A DNA stretch of 64,000 nucleotides from an uncultured Pelagibacteraceae bacterium (GCA_902628495.1 CACONH010000001.1:62001-126000), one strand, 5' to 3'; positions 18,554 through 27,102 are shown, counted from the stretch's first letter. Notes: generated by a model from the sequence alone, not told the origin. Numbers and translations are program-made.

Positions 18554-18955
18554 ATGAAACAAGATTTTGAACAAATTAGTAGAGTATCTGGATTTATGCA
18601 CCACAATGGTGGTCTTTATTTTAGAGAAATTTCTGAAAATGAATATGAATTTAAAGCTACAATTAAGGAGTTTCATTTAAATAAACGAGAAATTACCCAT
18701 GGTGGTTTTATTTGCTCATTAATAGACGCTGGAGCAGGAACTGCTGTGCATAGAGCAACTAATCAAAAATCTTGTGTGACAGTATCGCTTGATATCAAAT
18801 TTATAGCACCGTCAAGGAAAGATGATGAGTTGATAGGAAATGTACAAATACTTAAAAAAACTAAAAGTATGGTATTCGTTAATTGTACCCTAAAAAAAAA
18901 AGATCAATTAATTGCCTCTGCAACAGGAGTTTGGAAAGTGATTAGGAAAATATGA
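18554..18955 (+). CDS. PaaI-family hotdog thioesterase
   Basis: A 133-residue hotdog-fold acyl-CoA thioesterase. The signature REITHGGFICSLIDAGAGTAV (about 47-67) has the HGG turn and the acidic residue on the central helix that polarises water in PaaI/YbgC relatives; TVSLDIKFIAPS (about 76-87) is the paired strand. It overlaps the following racemase gene by 4 nt (ATGA), so they are translated together. The likely role is clearing dead-end acyl-CoA esters; the substrate is unknown. No signal peptide. Confidence 0.85.
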   Translation: MKQDFEQISRVSGFMHHNGGLYFREISENEYEFKATIKEFHLNKREITHGGFICSLIDAGAGTAVHRATNQKSCVTVSLDIKFIAPSRKDDELIGNVQILKKTKSMVFVNCTLKKKDQLIASATGVWKVIRKI

Positions 18956-19650
18956 TTGGAATTTTAGGTGGTATGGGAACCCAAGCAGGATTGGATTTTT
19001 GTAATAAAATTGCAGTGTTAAATAGAGGCAAAAAAGACCAACAATATCCTAAATTTATATTATTTAATAAATCTGATACTCCAAAAAGACCAGAGAATTT
19101 AAAAAGATATTTTAATGTTCTTGACGAGCTTGTTAAAGGTTGTCGATTACTTCAGAAAAATAAATGTAAATTTATTGTAATGCCATGTAACACAGCACAT
19201 TACTGGTATAATGATTTACAAAGAAAAATAAAAATTCCAATAATTAGTATGCCTAAAGAAGTTTTTCTTCATACTAAAAAAACATGTAAAAAAAATTGTA
19301 AAATTGGATTATTGGCAACTGAAGCCACTATAAATACAAAAATTTATCATAACTATTTATCCAGAAATTTTGAATTAGCAACACCTACTAAAAATTTACA
19401 AAAAAAATGTGTCAACAAAGCTATTCAGTTAGTTAAATCCGGTAAGGTTAAAGAAGCTGAAAAAATCATTGGTCCTGCTGTAAGATATTTAATTAAAATT
19501 AAGTGTAAAAAAATTATTCTCGGATGTACTGAGATACCAATAGCTATTTTTGCTTTTAAGTCTTTCAAAAAAGCTAAGAAATCAAAAATATTCATAGACC
19601 CTAATTTATTATTAGCAGATGTATGTATGAGAAAATATAAAGGTATTTAA
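18952..19650 (+). CDS. Aspartate/glutamate racemase family protein
   Basis: A 232-residue PLP-independent amino-acid racemase. It opens GILGGMGTQAGLDF (about 3-16). The two catalytic cysteines are in MPCNTAH (Cys79) and in LGCTEIP near 193, the two-base pair used by aspartate and glutamate racemases. The GGMG opening and SDTPKRP segment favour the aspartate-racemase branch over MurI, but D-glutamate supply for peptidoglycan cannot be excluded. No murI is otherwise visible in the window. It overlaps the thioesterase by 4 nt. Confidence 0.88.
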   Translation: MIGILGGMGTQAGLDFCNKIAVLNRGKKDQQYPKFILFNKSDTPKRPENLKRYFNVLDELVKGCRLLQKNKCKFIVMPCNTAHYWYNDLQRKIKIPIISMPKEVFLHTKKTCKKNCKIGLLATEATINTKIYHNYLSRNFELATPTKNLQKKCVNKAIQLVKSGKVKEAEKIIGPAVRYLIKIKCKKIILGCTEIPIAIFAFKSFKKAKKSKIFIDPNLLLADVCMRKYKGI

Positions 19651-19679
19651 ATTATGATTGAATATAAAAAATATGAAAA

Positions 19680-19732
19680 TGAGAACTTTTTTTTCTTCGA
19701 TTCGGTCATGTTTTAGACCATTTTTGTTCTCA
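19680..19732 (+). other. Nested inverted repeats upstream of the Suv3-like helicase
   Basis: TGAGAAC (19680-19686) pairs perfectly with GTTCTCA (19726-19732). Inside, GGTC and GACC (about 19703-19718) form a second short stem around ATGTTTTA. No U-run follows, so this is not an ordinary terminator on the plus strand. It lies 50 nt before the helicase ATG and could be a structured leader, a small RNA or an operator. The family is not recognised. Confidence 0.35.
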
Positions 19733-19782
19733 CTGGGTAACAACATATAGTAGGTAAAAATTTTGACACACAAACAATAGAA

Positions 19783-22263
19783 ATGAAAAAAAATAAAATC
19801 ACAGCAGTTCTAGGTCCGACAAATACTGGAAAAACTTTTTTAGCAATTGAAACGATGCTTTCATTTGATACTGGAATGATGGGTTTTCCATTAAGATTAT
19901 TAGCCAGAGAAGTTTATGACAAAGTAATTAAAAAAGTTGACCCAAATAAAGTCGCTCTGATCACAGGAGAGGAAAAAATAATACCCGCTAATGCTAAGTA
20001 TTATTTTTGCACCGTAGAATCTATGCCAATTGATAAGATTTTGGAGTTTGTTGGAATAGATGAAATACAAATGTGTAGTGATCACGAGAGAGGCCATATA
20101 TTTACAGATAGATTACTAAATTTGAGAGGAGAAAAGCTAACGATGTTTATGGGCTCAAACTCCATGCGAAATATAATTGAAAAATTAGAGGAGGATATTG
20201 AATATATAGATAGAAAAAGACTTTCTAAATTAACTTATTCAGGCCATAAAAAAATATCTAGAATTGAAAGAAAAAGTGCAATAATCGCTTTTTCTGCTGA
20301 GGAGGTTTACGCAATCGCAGAACTAATAAGAAGACAAAAGGGTGGTGCCGCAATAGTAATGGGATCTTTAAGCCCTAAAACTCGAAACTCACAAGTAAGT
20401 TTATACCAGTCAGGTGATGTTGATTATTTAGTTGCGACTGATGCAATCGGAATGGGTATTAACATGGATTTAAACAATGTTTATTTTTCTAATTTAAAAA
20501 AATTTGATGGTAAAAAACTTAGAAGATTGAAACTTTCAGAAATATCCCAAATAGCTGGTAGAGCCGGCAGATATTTAAATGATGGATCATTTGGAATAAC
20601 TGGAGACTGTGGAGAAATAAGTGCAGAAGAAATAGAATTATTAGAGAACCATAAAATAGATGAAATACACACAATTTTTTGGAGAAATCCAAATTTAAAT
20701 TTTAAAAATGGTGACAAATTAATTAAATCTTTAGAGGAAAGACCTAATAAAAGTTGGTTAAGAAAAGTTTCTGAGTGTGAGGATGAAAAAGTATTAAAAT
20801 ATATTCTTAAAGATACAGAGAAACTTCAAATATTTAACAATGAAAATGAGCTAAAATTACTTTGGGAATGTTGTCAAATACCTGACTTTGTAAAAAAAAC
20901 TTATGGAAATCATTTAGAGGTTGTTGGTAAAGTTTTCAACTTTTTAAGAGAATCCCCAGGAAGGATAACAAGTAAATATATGAAGCAACAGTTGTCTATA
21001 TTAAATAAACTAGATGGTAATGTAGACTCTGTTTCAAACAGAATTGCAAATGTAAGAACATGGTCATATGTAGCTAATAAAAATGGATGGGTAGAAAACC
21101 AAGATTATTGGGTAGAAAGAACTAAATTTCTTGAAGATAGATTATCCGATAGATTGCACGAGGAACTTACTAAAAGCTTTATTGATAAAAGAGCAAGCGT
21201 ATTAGCTAAAGGTTTAAAACAAGACATTATTTTTGAGACTAAAATAGTCGATAATGAAAAGGTAATGATTAATAACCAATTTATCGGAAATTTGAAAGGG
21301 CTAAAACTTGAACTAGATTTTAAAATTGGAGATTTAGACTCTGACATAAAGTCTTTGAAAAAAGCATCAAGACAAAATGTTGGTCCAGAGATAGTGGAAA
21401 GAATTAATCAAATAATTAAAACAAAAAATATTGAATTAAATAAAGATTTCAAAATTTATTGGAATAATTTTCCAATAGCATATTTAGTAAAAGGAAATGA
21501 TTACTTAAAACCTGAAATAAATGTAATTGTTGATGATGTTGTAGAAACTGAACATAGAAATGTTCTACAAAATTTTTTAAAGACCTGGTTAAACGATAAG
21601 ATAAATACTGAATTAGGCAGTCTTATAAAATTAAAAGATATAAAATCATCTAATTCTTCAACGAGGGCATTATCTTACATGTTATATGAGAATAATGGAG
21701 TTTTAAAAAGAGATAATATTGAAAAATTATTAAGAAATATTGATCAGAAAGAGAGAAAAATTCTCAGAGATCAAGGAGTAAAGTTTGGAAGATATCACAT
21801 ATTTTTGTACAAGCTATTTAAGCCAAATGTAGTTTCATTAAGATTAATTCTTTGGAAAAACTATAATGAAAAATATTACGATCTAGAGCCACCAACTTTT
21901 GGTTTAAATTTTTTAAATGATAAAAAATTTAATGATAAAAATTTTATGCTACTTTGCGGTTTTGAAAAGTTCGATGATTATTTTGTCCGAATAGATATTC
22001 TAGAGAGATTATTTCTAGAAATAATAAGCTCAAATTCCATTAAAGATAATAAAATTGAGCTGGTTCCAAAAATGTTAAATCTTTTAGGCTGTAATAAAGA
22101 AAATTTTTTAAAATTGTTAAAGAAAATGAACTACAATGTCTCACTTGAAAATGATAAATACTTTTTTAAATATAGCCCTATTAGAAAAGTTAACAAAAAA
22201 AATAGAGGTAAATTTGAAAGTGATAACCCTTTTGCAGTTTTAAAAGAGTTAAATATAAAATAA
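19783..22263 (+). CDS. Suv3-like ATP-dependent RNA helicase
   Basis: A superfamily 2 helicase of 826 residues related to mitochondrial Suv3 and the alphaproteobacterial MgpS group, which unwinds RNA, probably in RNA turnover. Walker A is GPTNTGKT (11-18), motif II is DEIQ (93-96) rather than DEAD, as in Suv3, and motif VI is QIAGRAGR near 254-262. The C-terminal half (about 330-826) is Lys/Asn-rich and less conserved; it ends in a basic tail. It starts an operon helicase-terB-fdxA-carD with 1-4 nt overlaps. Relatives elsewhere in Alphaproteobacteria sit beside an S4 RNA-binding gene, fdxA and carD; here the S4 gene is absent. Confidence 0.9.
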   Translation: MKKNKITAVLGPTNTGKTFLAIETMLSFDTGMMGFPLRLLAREVYDKVIKKVDPNKVALITGEEKIIPANAKYYFCTVESMPIDKILEFVGIDEIQMCSDHERGHIFTDRLLNLRGEKLTMFMGSNSMRNIIEKLEEDIEYIDRKRLSKLTYSGHKKISRIERKSAIIAFSAEEVYAIAELIRRQKGGAAIVMGSLSPKTRNSQVSLYQSGDVDYLVATDAIGMGINMDLNNVYFSNLKKFDGKKLRRLKLSEISQIAGRAGRYLNDGSFGITGDCGEISAEEIELLENHKIDEIHTIFWRNPNLNFKNGDKLIKSLEERPNKSWLRKVSECEDEKVLKYILKDTEKLQIFNNENELKLLWECCQIPDFVKKTYGNHLEVVGKVFNFLRESPGRITSKYMKQQLSILNKLDGNVDSVSNRIANVRTWSYVANKNGWVENQDYWVERTKFLEDRLSDRLHEELTKSFIDKRASVLAKGLKQDIIFETKIVDNEKVMINNQFIGNLKGLKLELDFKIGDLDSDIKSLKKASRQNVGPEIVERINQIIKTKNIELNKDFKIYWNNFPIAYLVKGNDYLKPEINVIVDDVVETEHRNVLQNFLKTWLNDKINTELGSLIKLKDIKSSNSSTRALSYMLYENNGVLKRDNIEKLLRNIDQKERKILRDQGVKFGRYHIFLYKLFKPNVVSLRLILWKNYNEKYYDLEPPTFGLNFLNDKKFNDKNFMLLCGFEKFDDYFVRIDILERLFLEIISSNSIKDNKIELVPKMLNLLGCNKENFLKLLKKMNYNVSLENDKYFFKYSPIRKVNKKNRGKFESDNPFAVLKELNIK

Positions 22264-22685
22264 TGCTTAAATTTTTTAACAAAGAGGAACAATCAAATAG
22301 CGATAATGATTTAATTAATGTGGCTTGTTTAATGATACATGCAGCTAAAATTGATGAAAATTATACTGATAAAGAAAAAACAATTATTAAAAACACTATA
22401 AAAAAACTTGAAAATAATAATGAAGATATAGATAAATTGATATTAGAAGCAGAAAAAAAAGAATCTGACTCAAATCATATTCAAGATTTTACAAAAAATA
22501 TAAAAGCTATGGATAAAGAAAATAAGATAGAAATTATCAAAAATATTTGGAGTATTATTTTATCTGATGGAAACTCAGATATATATGAAGAAAACCTTAT
22601 GAGACGTTTAGCAGGATTGCTTTACATAGATTCTAAAACTATGGGTGATATAAAATTAGATATCCAGAATAAACAAAAACAATGA
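22263..22685 (+). CDS. TerB-family protein
   Basis: A 140-residue acidic, all-helical protein of the TerB/DjlA-N type. The family pattern of a helix with [16 protein letters not shown] (about 32-47) and a second repeat [22 protein letters not shown] (about 96-117) supplies paired acidic residues that may bind metal. The start overlaps the helicase stop (TAATG) and its end overlaps fdxA by 4 nt. It occupies the slot where other Alphaproteobacteria often carry an S4-domain RNA-binding gene. The cellular role is unknown; the tellurite-resistance name is historical. Confidence 0.82.
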   Translation: MLKFFNKEEQSNSDNDLINVACLMIHAAKIDENYTDKEKTIIKNTIKKLENNNEDIDKLILEAEKKESDSNHIQDFTKNIKAMDKENKIEIIKNIWSIILSDGNSDIYEENLMRRLAGLLYIDSKTMGDIKLDIQNKQKQ

Positions 22686-23008
22686 CATATATTGTTAACG
22701 ATAAATGCATAAAGTGTAAATTAATGGACTGTGTTGAAGTTTGTCCGGTTGACTGTTTTTATGAAGGAAAAAATATGCTTGTAATTAAACCTGATGAGTG
22801 TATAGATTGTGGCGTTTGCGAACCAGAATGTCCAGTAGATGCTATAAAGCCCGATACAGAAAAAGGATCAGAGAAATGGTTAGAAATAAATCAGAAATAT
22901 TCGGAAATTTGGCCAAATATATCTCAAAAAAAAGAGCCGCCAGTAGATAACGAGAAATATAAAGATGAAGAAAATAAATTTGAAAAGTATTTTAAAGAAA
23001 ACCTTTAA
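22682..23008 (+). CDS. fdxA: 7Fe ferredoxin, FdxA type
   Basis: A 108-residue ferredoxin carrying [3Fe-4S] and [4Fe-4S] clusters. Cysteines sit at 9, 12, 17, 21 and 25 ([17 protein letters not shown]) and at 40, 43, 46 and 50 ([12 protein letters not shown]). The C-terminal tail is charged and continues past the core as in FdxA. It is translationally coupled to the TerB-like gene, and its last 44 nt overlap the predicted start of carD, a long overlap even for this genome. Electron partners are not indicated by context. Confidence 0.95.
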   Translation: MTYIVNDKCIKCKLMDCVEVCPVDCFYEGKNMLVIKPDECIDCGVCEPECPVDAIKPDTEKGSEKWLEINQKYSEIWPNISQKKEPPVDNEKYKDEENKFEKYFKENL

Positions 23009-23846
23009 AAAAAAAACTAAGTCTAAAAATCCAAAAAAAAAAGTTAAAGTTAAAATAAAAAAAGACATTTTAAAGAAAAAAGTTGGGAGGCCAAAGATAA
23101 TTAAAAAAAAAGATGATCTTGTCAAAAATAGTAAAAAAAAGGAAATTAAAAAGAATAATATCAAAAATGAAAATTTAAAACTTACCAAAACTTTAGACCA
23201 AAAACCCGAAATTATTAAAATTAAAAAACAAGGAACTGAAAAAAGAGAATATAAAGTAAAAGATTATGTTGTTTACCCTAAGCATGGAGTTGGCCAAATT
23301 CTTTCTGTAAGTGCAAAAAAGATTGGAGGGATAGATGTTCAATGTTATGATATAAAATTTGAAAAAGATAAAGCGATTGGATTGTTGCCTATAAACAAGC
23401 AATCTCATCTCAGACCATTGTCAACAATTAATCAAGTTAATAAATCAATATCTATTCTAAAAGGTAAACCTAAAATAAAAAGATCTATGTGGAGTAGAAG
23501 AGCTCAAGAATATGAGCAGAAAATTACATCTGGCAAAATATATGAACTTGCAGAAGTTGTGAGAGATTTAAACAAAGGTGATGATATAATGATAGATCAA
23601 TCATATAGCGAAAGACAATTATTTGAAAAAGCTTATGAGAGAATTATTTCCGAATTTCAAATAGTATTAAACCTTTCTTTAGAAAATACTCAAAAAAAAC
23701 TAGACAAGGCCTTAAAAAGAAATTTAGAGAAAAGCGAGCAGGCAAATGAAAAGGTTAAAAAAACTGAAATTCAAAAACAACCTGATCAAGAAATTAGTGA
23801 AGATGATAATACGGGTTTAGTTGCAGAAAATGAGCAAGAGGAATAA
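22965..23846 (+). CDS. carD: CarD-family transcription regulator with basic N-terminal extension
   Basis: CarD/CdnL proteins bind RNA polymerase beta through a Tudor-like domain and stabilise open complexes. The CarD module starts near 94 ([18 protein letters not shown]) and its helical DNA-contact half reaches about 250 ([25 protein letters not shown]). Canonical alphaproteobacterial CarD is about 170 residues; here 293. The first about 90 are almost entirely Lys/Asn/Ile, with an AT-hook-like core GRPK (41-44), and the last 20 or so are acidic (EISEDDNTG). No Met lies between 1 and the CarD domain, so a later ATG start is excluded; a GTG/TTG/ATT start is possible. It ends at a strong terminator. 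Confidence 0.9.
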   Translation: MKKINLKSILKKTFKKKTKSKNPKKKVKVKIKKDILKKKVGRPKIIKKKDDLVKNSKKKEIKKNNIKNENLKLTKTLDQKPEIIKIKKQGTEKREYKVKDYVVYPKHGVGQILSVSAKKIGGIDVQCYDIKFEKDKAIGLLPINKQSHLRPLSTINQVNKSISILKGKPKIKRSMWSRRAQEYEQKITSGKIYELAEVVRDLNKGDDIMIDQSYSERQLFEKAYERIISEFQIVLNLSLENTQKKLDKALKRNLEKSEQANEKVKKTEIQKQPDQEISEDDNTGLVAENEQEE

Positions 23847-23847
23847 A

Positions 23848-23886
23848 AAAAACGCTTCTCACACAATCGTTATGAGAAGCGTTTTT
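23848..23886. terminator. Strong intrinsic terminator after carD, symmetric
   Basis: Perfect 14-bp stem: AAAAACGCTTCTCA (23848-23861) pairs with TGAGAAGCGTTTTT (23873-23886) around an 11-nt loop. A- and T-runs flank both sides, so it can end the helicase-carD operon on plus and the tiny basic-protein transcript on minus. Confidence 0.92.
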
Positions 23887-23898
23887 AAAAAAGAAATA

Positions 23899-23970
23899 TT
23901 ATCTTCTTCTTCTTCTTTTTTTAGCTTTTTTCTTAGCTTTTTTCTTAGCTTTTTTTCTTCTTTTAGCCAT
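23899..23970 (-). CDS. 23-residue histone-like basic protein
   Basis: ATG at 23970 opens a 23-codon frame ending TAA at 23899. Apart from the initiator Met, all residues are Lys, Arg or Ala: it starts MAKRR, runs as three KKKA-type repeats and ends with five Arg. A strong Shine-Dalgarno GGGAG (23981-23977) lies 6 nt upstream, rare in this window. A TTGACA promoter is further upstream and a terminator downstream, making a complete small gene. The composition suggests nucleic-acid binding (nucleoid or ribosome). It resembles the C-tails of H1-like proteins and the basic head of the neighbouring CarD; no named family is recognised. Confidence 0.75.
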   Translation of the reverse strand: MAKRRKKAKKKAKKKAKKRRRRR

Positions 23971-23989
23971 CTTTAGCTCCCTGTTTGTA

Positions 23990-24006
23990 CGAATCATTTT
24001 GATTCG
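23990..24006 (-). promoter_or_regulatory. Leader hairpin of the 23-aa basic gene
   Basis: CGAATCA and TGATTCG form a perfect 7-bp stem around a 3-base loop, ending 8 nt before the GGGAG ribosome-binding site. It may stabilise the mRNA or gate translation. Confidence 0.5.
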
Positions 24007-24018
24007 TTGTTTATATAA

Positions 24019-24047
24019 TTTTTAAATTTTTTCTTATGTTATGTCAA
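24019..24047 (-). promoter_or_regulatory. Candidate sigma70 promoter for the 23-aa basic gene
   Basis: On the minus strand a consensus -35 TTGACA (24047-24042) is followed after 17 bp by TAAAAA (24024-24019). A better TATATA at 24017-24012 has a 24-bp spacing, too wide, so the exact -10 is uncertain. Either gives a leader of about 40 nt containing the hairpin and Shine-Dalgarno site. Confidence 0.5.
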
Positions 24048-24121
24048 TTATATAATTTTTTAGAAGTTAAGTTGTAAAATTAAAATTTTAAATTTATAAA
24101 TTTTATTTTTAACAAATGTAA

Positions 24122-24135
24122 AAACATTAATGTTT
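24122..24135. repeat. 14-bp palindrome downstream of the acyl-CoA synthetase
   Basis: AAACATTAATGTTT is perfectly self-complementary, and on minus it continues into TTTT. It could act as a weak terminator for the synthetase gene, but the stem contains only two G-C pairs. Confidence 0.3.
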
Positions 24136-24163
24136 ATGCGCTTAATATAACGATGTTTAGTAA

Positions 24164-25867
24164 TTATTTTTTGTAAAGATCTTCAAAATTATTTTTATAA
24201 ATATTAATAATTTTATATCTTTTTAACTTTAAAGTTGGTGTCATCATTCCATTTTCAATAGAAAATTTTTCTTTTATAACAAAAAACTTTTTAATTTTTT
24301 CTATTTTAGTCAAATTTTTATTTATTTTTTCTATCTCATCACTCAAGTTTTTTTCATTAATGTCAATTTCTGAATTTAAAACTAATAAAGCTACAAGATA
24401 TGGTTTGTTGTCGCCATATACTAAACTTTGATCTATATAATTTGAATTATTTAGTGCTGTCTCTACCTTTACAGGTGAAATATTGTCACCACCTGGGGTA
24501 ATTAATATATCTTTTTTTCTATCTGTAATTTTTAAAAAACCATTTACAAATTTACCTATATCTCCTGTATGAAGCCATCCATCAACTAATACTTTATCTG
24601 TCTCAGCCTTTTTATTCCAATAACCTAACATTACATTTTCTCCCTTCACCAATATTTCCCCATCCTCAGCTATTTTCACATTATTGCACCTAAAAGGAAT
24701 TCCTACAGTATCAATCCTTATATCTTCTATTGGGTTACAACTAACAACAGGTGATGTTTCAGTTAAGCCGTACCCTTGTAATGTTGGTAATCCTATTGAA
24801 TTGAGAAAAATACCAATTTCAGGGTCAAGAGCACCACCACCAGATACGAATGTCTTAAGACTACCTCCAAATTGTTTTTTAATCTTAGATCTGACTGTAA
24901 TTTCACAAATCTTATTTACTATTTTATCTTTAATGCTCATTTTTTCTCTATTAAATTTTTTAGACCCTAAATTAACAGTATTTTCTACAAGGAATTTTTT
25001 TAAACCTTTCGCTTTACTAAAAGTAGAGCTTATCTTTTGGTATAGGTTTTGATAAAATCTTGGAACAGCTGTCATTATGTCAGGTGAGCAATCACTAATA
25101 TTTTTGAGTAATTTGTCTATACTCTCTGCGTAAAATACTTTTGCACCTACAGCAATTTGTATGAATTGTACCGTGTGTTCATAGGAATGTGATAATGGCA
25201 ACCAGGTCAAAAATTTCATATCTTTCGATATGATTGATTTTAGTAACTCATAACCACCTTCGCAATTACTCAAAATTCCTCCGTGGCTCAAAATTACACC
25301 TTTTGGATTTCCTTGTGTTCCAGATGTATAGATAATACAAGCAGGGTCTGAACGCTTTAAACTAATTTCGCTATCAAAATTTTCAAAACCGTCTTTTTTA
25401 TTTACAATATCTTCAATGCATAAATAATTTTGAAATTTCAAATTTTCTAATCTGTCAAATGAAATAATTTTTTTGATTTTTTTGTAGTCTAATATGTCTT
25501 TAATTTTATTAAACTGAGTATTATTTGAAACTATTAATACTGATGGTTCACAATCTTTAATAATGTATTCATAATCTTTAGTAGTATAAGTGGTGTAAGA
25601 AGGTACACTAATTCCTCCAGCTAACATAATTGCCAAATCAGATATCAACCATTCGGGTCTATTTTCTGAAATTAAGATACATCTATCACCTAATTTAATA
25701 TCTTTAGATATTTGATTGGATAAGTGATTAACTAATAAGTATGTTTTCTCCCAACTTAATTTATGTTTTGGAGTACCCAAGTTAATTAGGAAAATATTAT
25801 TTTTGTCTTGTTTTTTGTATTGGTCAAAAAAAAGTTCTAGAAGGTTATTATAATTATCTAATTTCAT
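24164..25867 (-). CDS. Long-chain acyl-CoA synthetase (AMP-forming)
   Basis: Activates fatty acids to acyl-CoA through an acyl-adenylate. It has 567 residues. The P-loop-like AMP-binding signature YTSGTQGNPKGVILSHGG lies at about 178-195, then GYGLTETSPVVSC near 362, WLHTGDIG near 436 and the hinge/C-domain TDRKKDILITPGGDNISP near 449. No signal peptide is present. It belongs to the FadD15-like group by length and motif form. It is a single gene on minus, 7 nt downstream of tRNA-Leu, with only weak AT palindromes downstream of its stop. Confidence 0.92.
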   Translation of the reverse strand: MKLDNYNNLLELFFDQYKKQDKNNIFLINLGTPKHKLSWEKTYLLVNHLSNQISKDIKLGDRCILISENRPEWLISDLAIMLAGGISVPSYTTYTTKDYEYIIKDCEPSVLIVSNNTQFNKIKDILDYKKIKKIISFDRLENLKFQNYLCIEDIVNKKDGFENFDSEISLKRSDPACIIYTSGTQGNPKGVILSHGGILSNCEGGYELLKSIISKDMKFLTWLPLSHSYEHTVQFIQIAVGAKVFYAESIDKLLKNISDCSPDIMTAVPRFYQNLYQKISSTFSKAKGLKKFLVENTVNLGSKKFNREKMSIKDKIVNKICEITVRSKIKKQFGGSLKTFVSGGGALDPEIGIFLNSIGLPTLQGYGLTETSPVVSCNPIEDIRIDTVGIPFRCNNVKIAEDGEILVKGENVMLGYWNKKAETDKVLVDGWLHTGDIGKFVNGFLKITDRKKDILITPGGDNISPVKVETALNNSNYIDQSLVYGDNKPYLVALLVLNSEIDINEKNLSDEIEKINKNLTKIEKIKKFFVIKEKFSIENGMMTPTLKLKRYKIINIYKNNFEDLYKK

Positions 25868-25874
25868 TTTACTT

Positions 25875-25961
25875 TGGTGGGCGAAGAGAGACTCGAACTC
25901 TCACAACATTGCTGCTATTGGATTTTGAGTCCAACGCGTCTACCAGTTCCGCCATTCGCCC
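25875..25961 (-). tRNA. tRNA-Leu (CAA)
   Basis: A class II tRNA on the minus strand: acceptor GGGCGAA/TTCGCCC, D arm with AACTGGTAGACGC, anticodon stem TTGGA/TCCAA around loop CTCAAAA giving anticodon CAA (reads UUG), a long variable arm, and T arm GAGTTCGAGTCTC. Discriminator A and CCA are encoded at 25878-25875. Confidence 0.97.
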
Positions 25962-26020
25962 TTTTTAATTAATTTAATATAAAATTTATAGTATAAAGAG
26001 TGTTTTTAGAACATAAAATT

Positions 26021-26623
26021 ATGATTAAAAATATTTATAATAAATCTATTAAAATTGCTGGTCACAAAAACTCTAAAAAATTTTTAGGGTTTATATCATT
26101 TATTGAAAGCTTTATTTTTCCTATACCACCTGATGTATTTATAATACCTATGACAATTGCAAAGAAAAATGAGTGGAAAAAAATAGCATTTATAGCAACA
26201 ACAGGTTCTGTATTAGGTGCATGTTTAGGATATCTTATAGGATACATTTTTTTTAACGAGATCGGCGTAAAGATATTTGAGCTATATGGAGTTGATAACA
26301 CTAATTTTTTAAAAGATAAGGTTTCCTCTGACGGTGGAACTATTGCGTGGGTTACATTACTTGCGATTGCGGGTTTTACACCTGTACCCTTTAAATTACT
26401 AACAATCACGAGTGGGTTTGTGCATTTTAACTTCATTTATTTTGTTATAATCTCTCTTCTAACTAGAGGATCTAGATTTTTTATAATCGCCTTTCTATTG
26501 GGTAATTTTGGTGCAGCAATGAAAAAGATTATTGAAAAAAAACTGGTTCCAGTCTCTATATTAGTATCGATAATTATTATAGTTTTAGCATTTTTTGTAT
26601 ATAAATTTCTTATTAATTTTTAA
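26021..26623 (+). CDS. YqaA/VTT-domain inner-membrane protein
   Basis: A 200-residue membrane protein of the SNARE-associated / DedA-like VTT family, YqaA branch. It has an early amphipathic stretch, then ESFIFPIPPDVFIIPMTIA (family E...PIPPD motif) and about four more helices. The GYLIGY and GFTPVPFK segments are the conserved re-entrant features. A longer frame opens at GTG 26000, but ATG 26021 is the better start because it matches the family N-terminus. These proteins are thought to move or scramble lipids; no substrate can be assigned. Six nt separate it from dsbB, implying co-transcription. Confidence 0.85.
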   Translation: MIKNIYNKSIKIAGHKNSKKFLGFISFIESFIFPIPPDVFIIPMTIAKKNEWKKIAFIATTGSVLGACLGYLIGYIFFNEIGVKIFELYGVDNTNFLKDKVSSDGGTIAWVTLLAIAGFTPVPFKLLTITSGFVHFNFIYFVIISLLTRGSRFFIIAFLLGNFGAAMKKIIEKKLVPVSILVSIIIIVLAFFVYKFLINF

Positions 26624-26628
26624 AATAA

Positions 26629-27102
26629 ATGTCAGATCAAAACATAAAAAAATTTTATATAATAATTTTTACTCTTAGTTTTTTTTCTTTAGCTGCAGCT
26701 TTATATATAGAGTACATACTTGGCTTTAAACCATGTATACTATGCGTATACCAGAGAATACCTTATGCTATAGCAATATTAATAAGTTTGACTGCTTTTT
26801 TCATTGGTAATAGAAATATATTATTAATAATTTTAGGATTAACTTTTTTGGCAGGTATTTTGTTGTCAGGTTATCATGTAAGTATTGAAAAAGGATTTAT
26901 TGAACCAATGTTTTCATGCACAGGTGAAAATATTAAAGCCCTCGAGAAAGAGGAAATACTTAAATCTCTAAATAATATTCAGCCTGATTGTAAAGATGTA
27001 GATTTTTCAATATTTGGGGTTTCACTTGCGACCTTAAATTTTATAATTTCGTTTGTTTTAACCATAGTCATTGTCTATATATTCAAGTATGCAAAAAAGT
27101 AA
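26629..27102 (+). CDS. dsbB: Disulfide bond formation protein B
   Basis: An inner-membrane quinone reductase that reoxidises DsbA. It has 157 residues and four helices. The first periplasmic redox pair is C36-I-L-C39 followed by VYQRIPYA, the DsbB signature. The second pair lies in the loop MFSCTG...PDCKD (about 97-124). It overlaps the next gene, coq7, by 14 nt when the ATG start of coq7 is used. The pairing with a quinone-biosynthesis gene is functionally neat, since DsbB passes electrons to ubiquinone, though this may be coincidence. No dsbA is in the window. Confidence 0.93.
   Translation: MSDQNIKKFYIIIFTLSFFSLAAALYIEYILGFKPCILCVYQRIPYAIAILISLTAFFIGNRNILLIILGLTFLAGILLSGYHVSIEKGFIEPMFSCTGENIKALEKEEILKSLNNIQPDCKDVDFSIFGVSLATLNFIISFVLTIVIVYIFKYAKK

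Noticed and set aside
22880-23188. 102-codon minus-strand frame, Phe/Leu-rich
   Set aside because: It is the complement of the AAA-rich carD head; poly-Lys codons read backwards as Phe/Leu and mimic a membrane protein.
23887-24163. AT-rich palindromes as an origin or mobile-element ends
   Set aside because: Perfect palindromes such as AAATTTATAAATTT are expected by chance at this base composition and have no repeat partners nearby.
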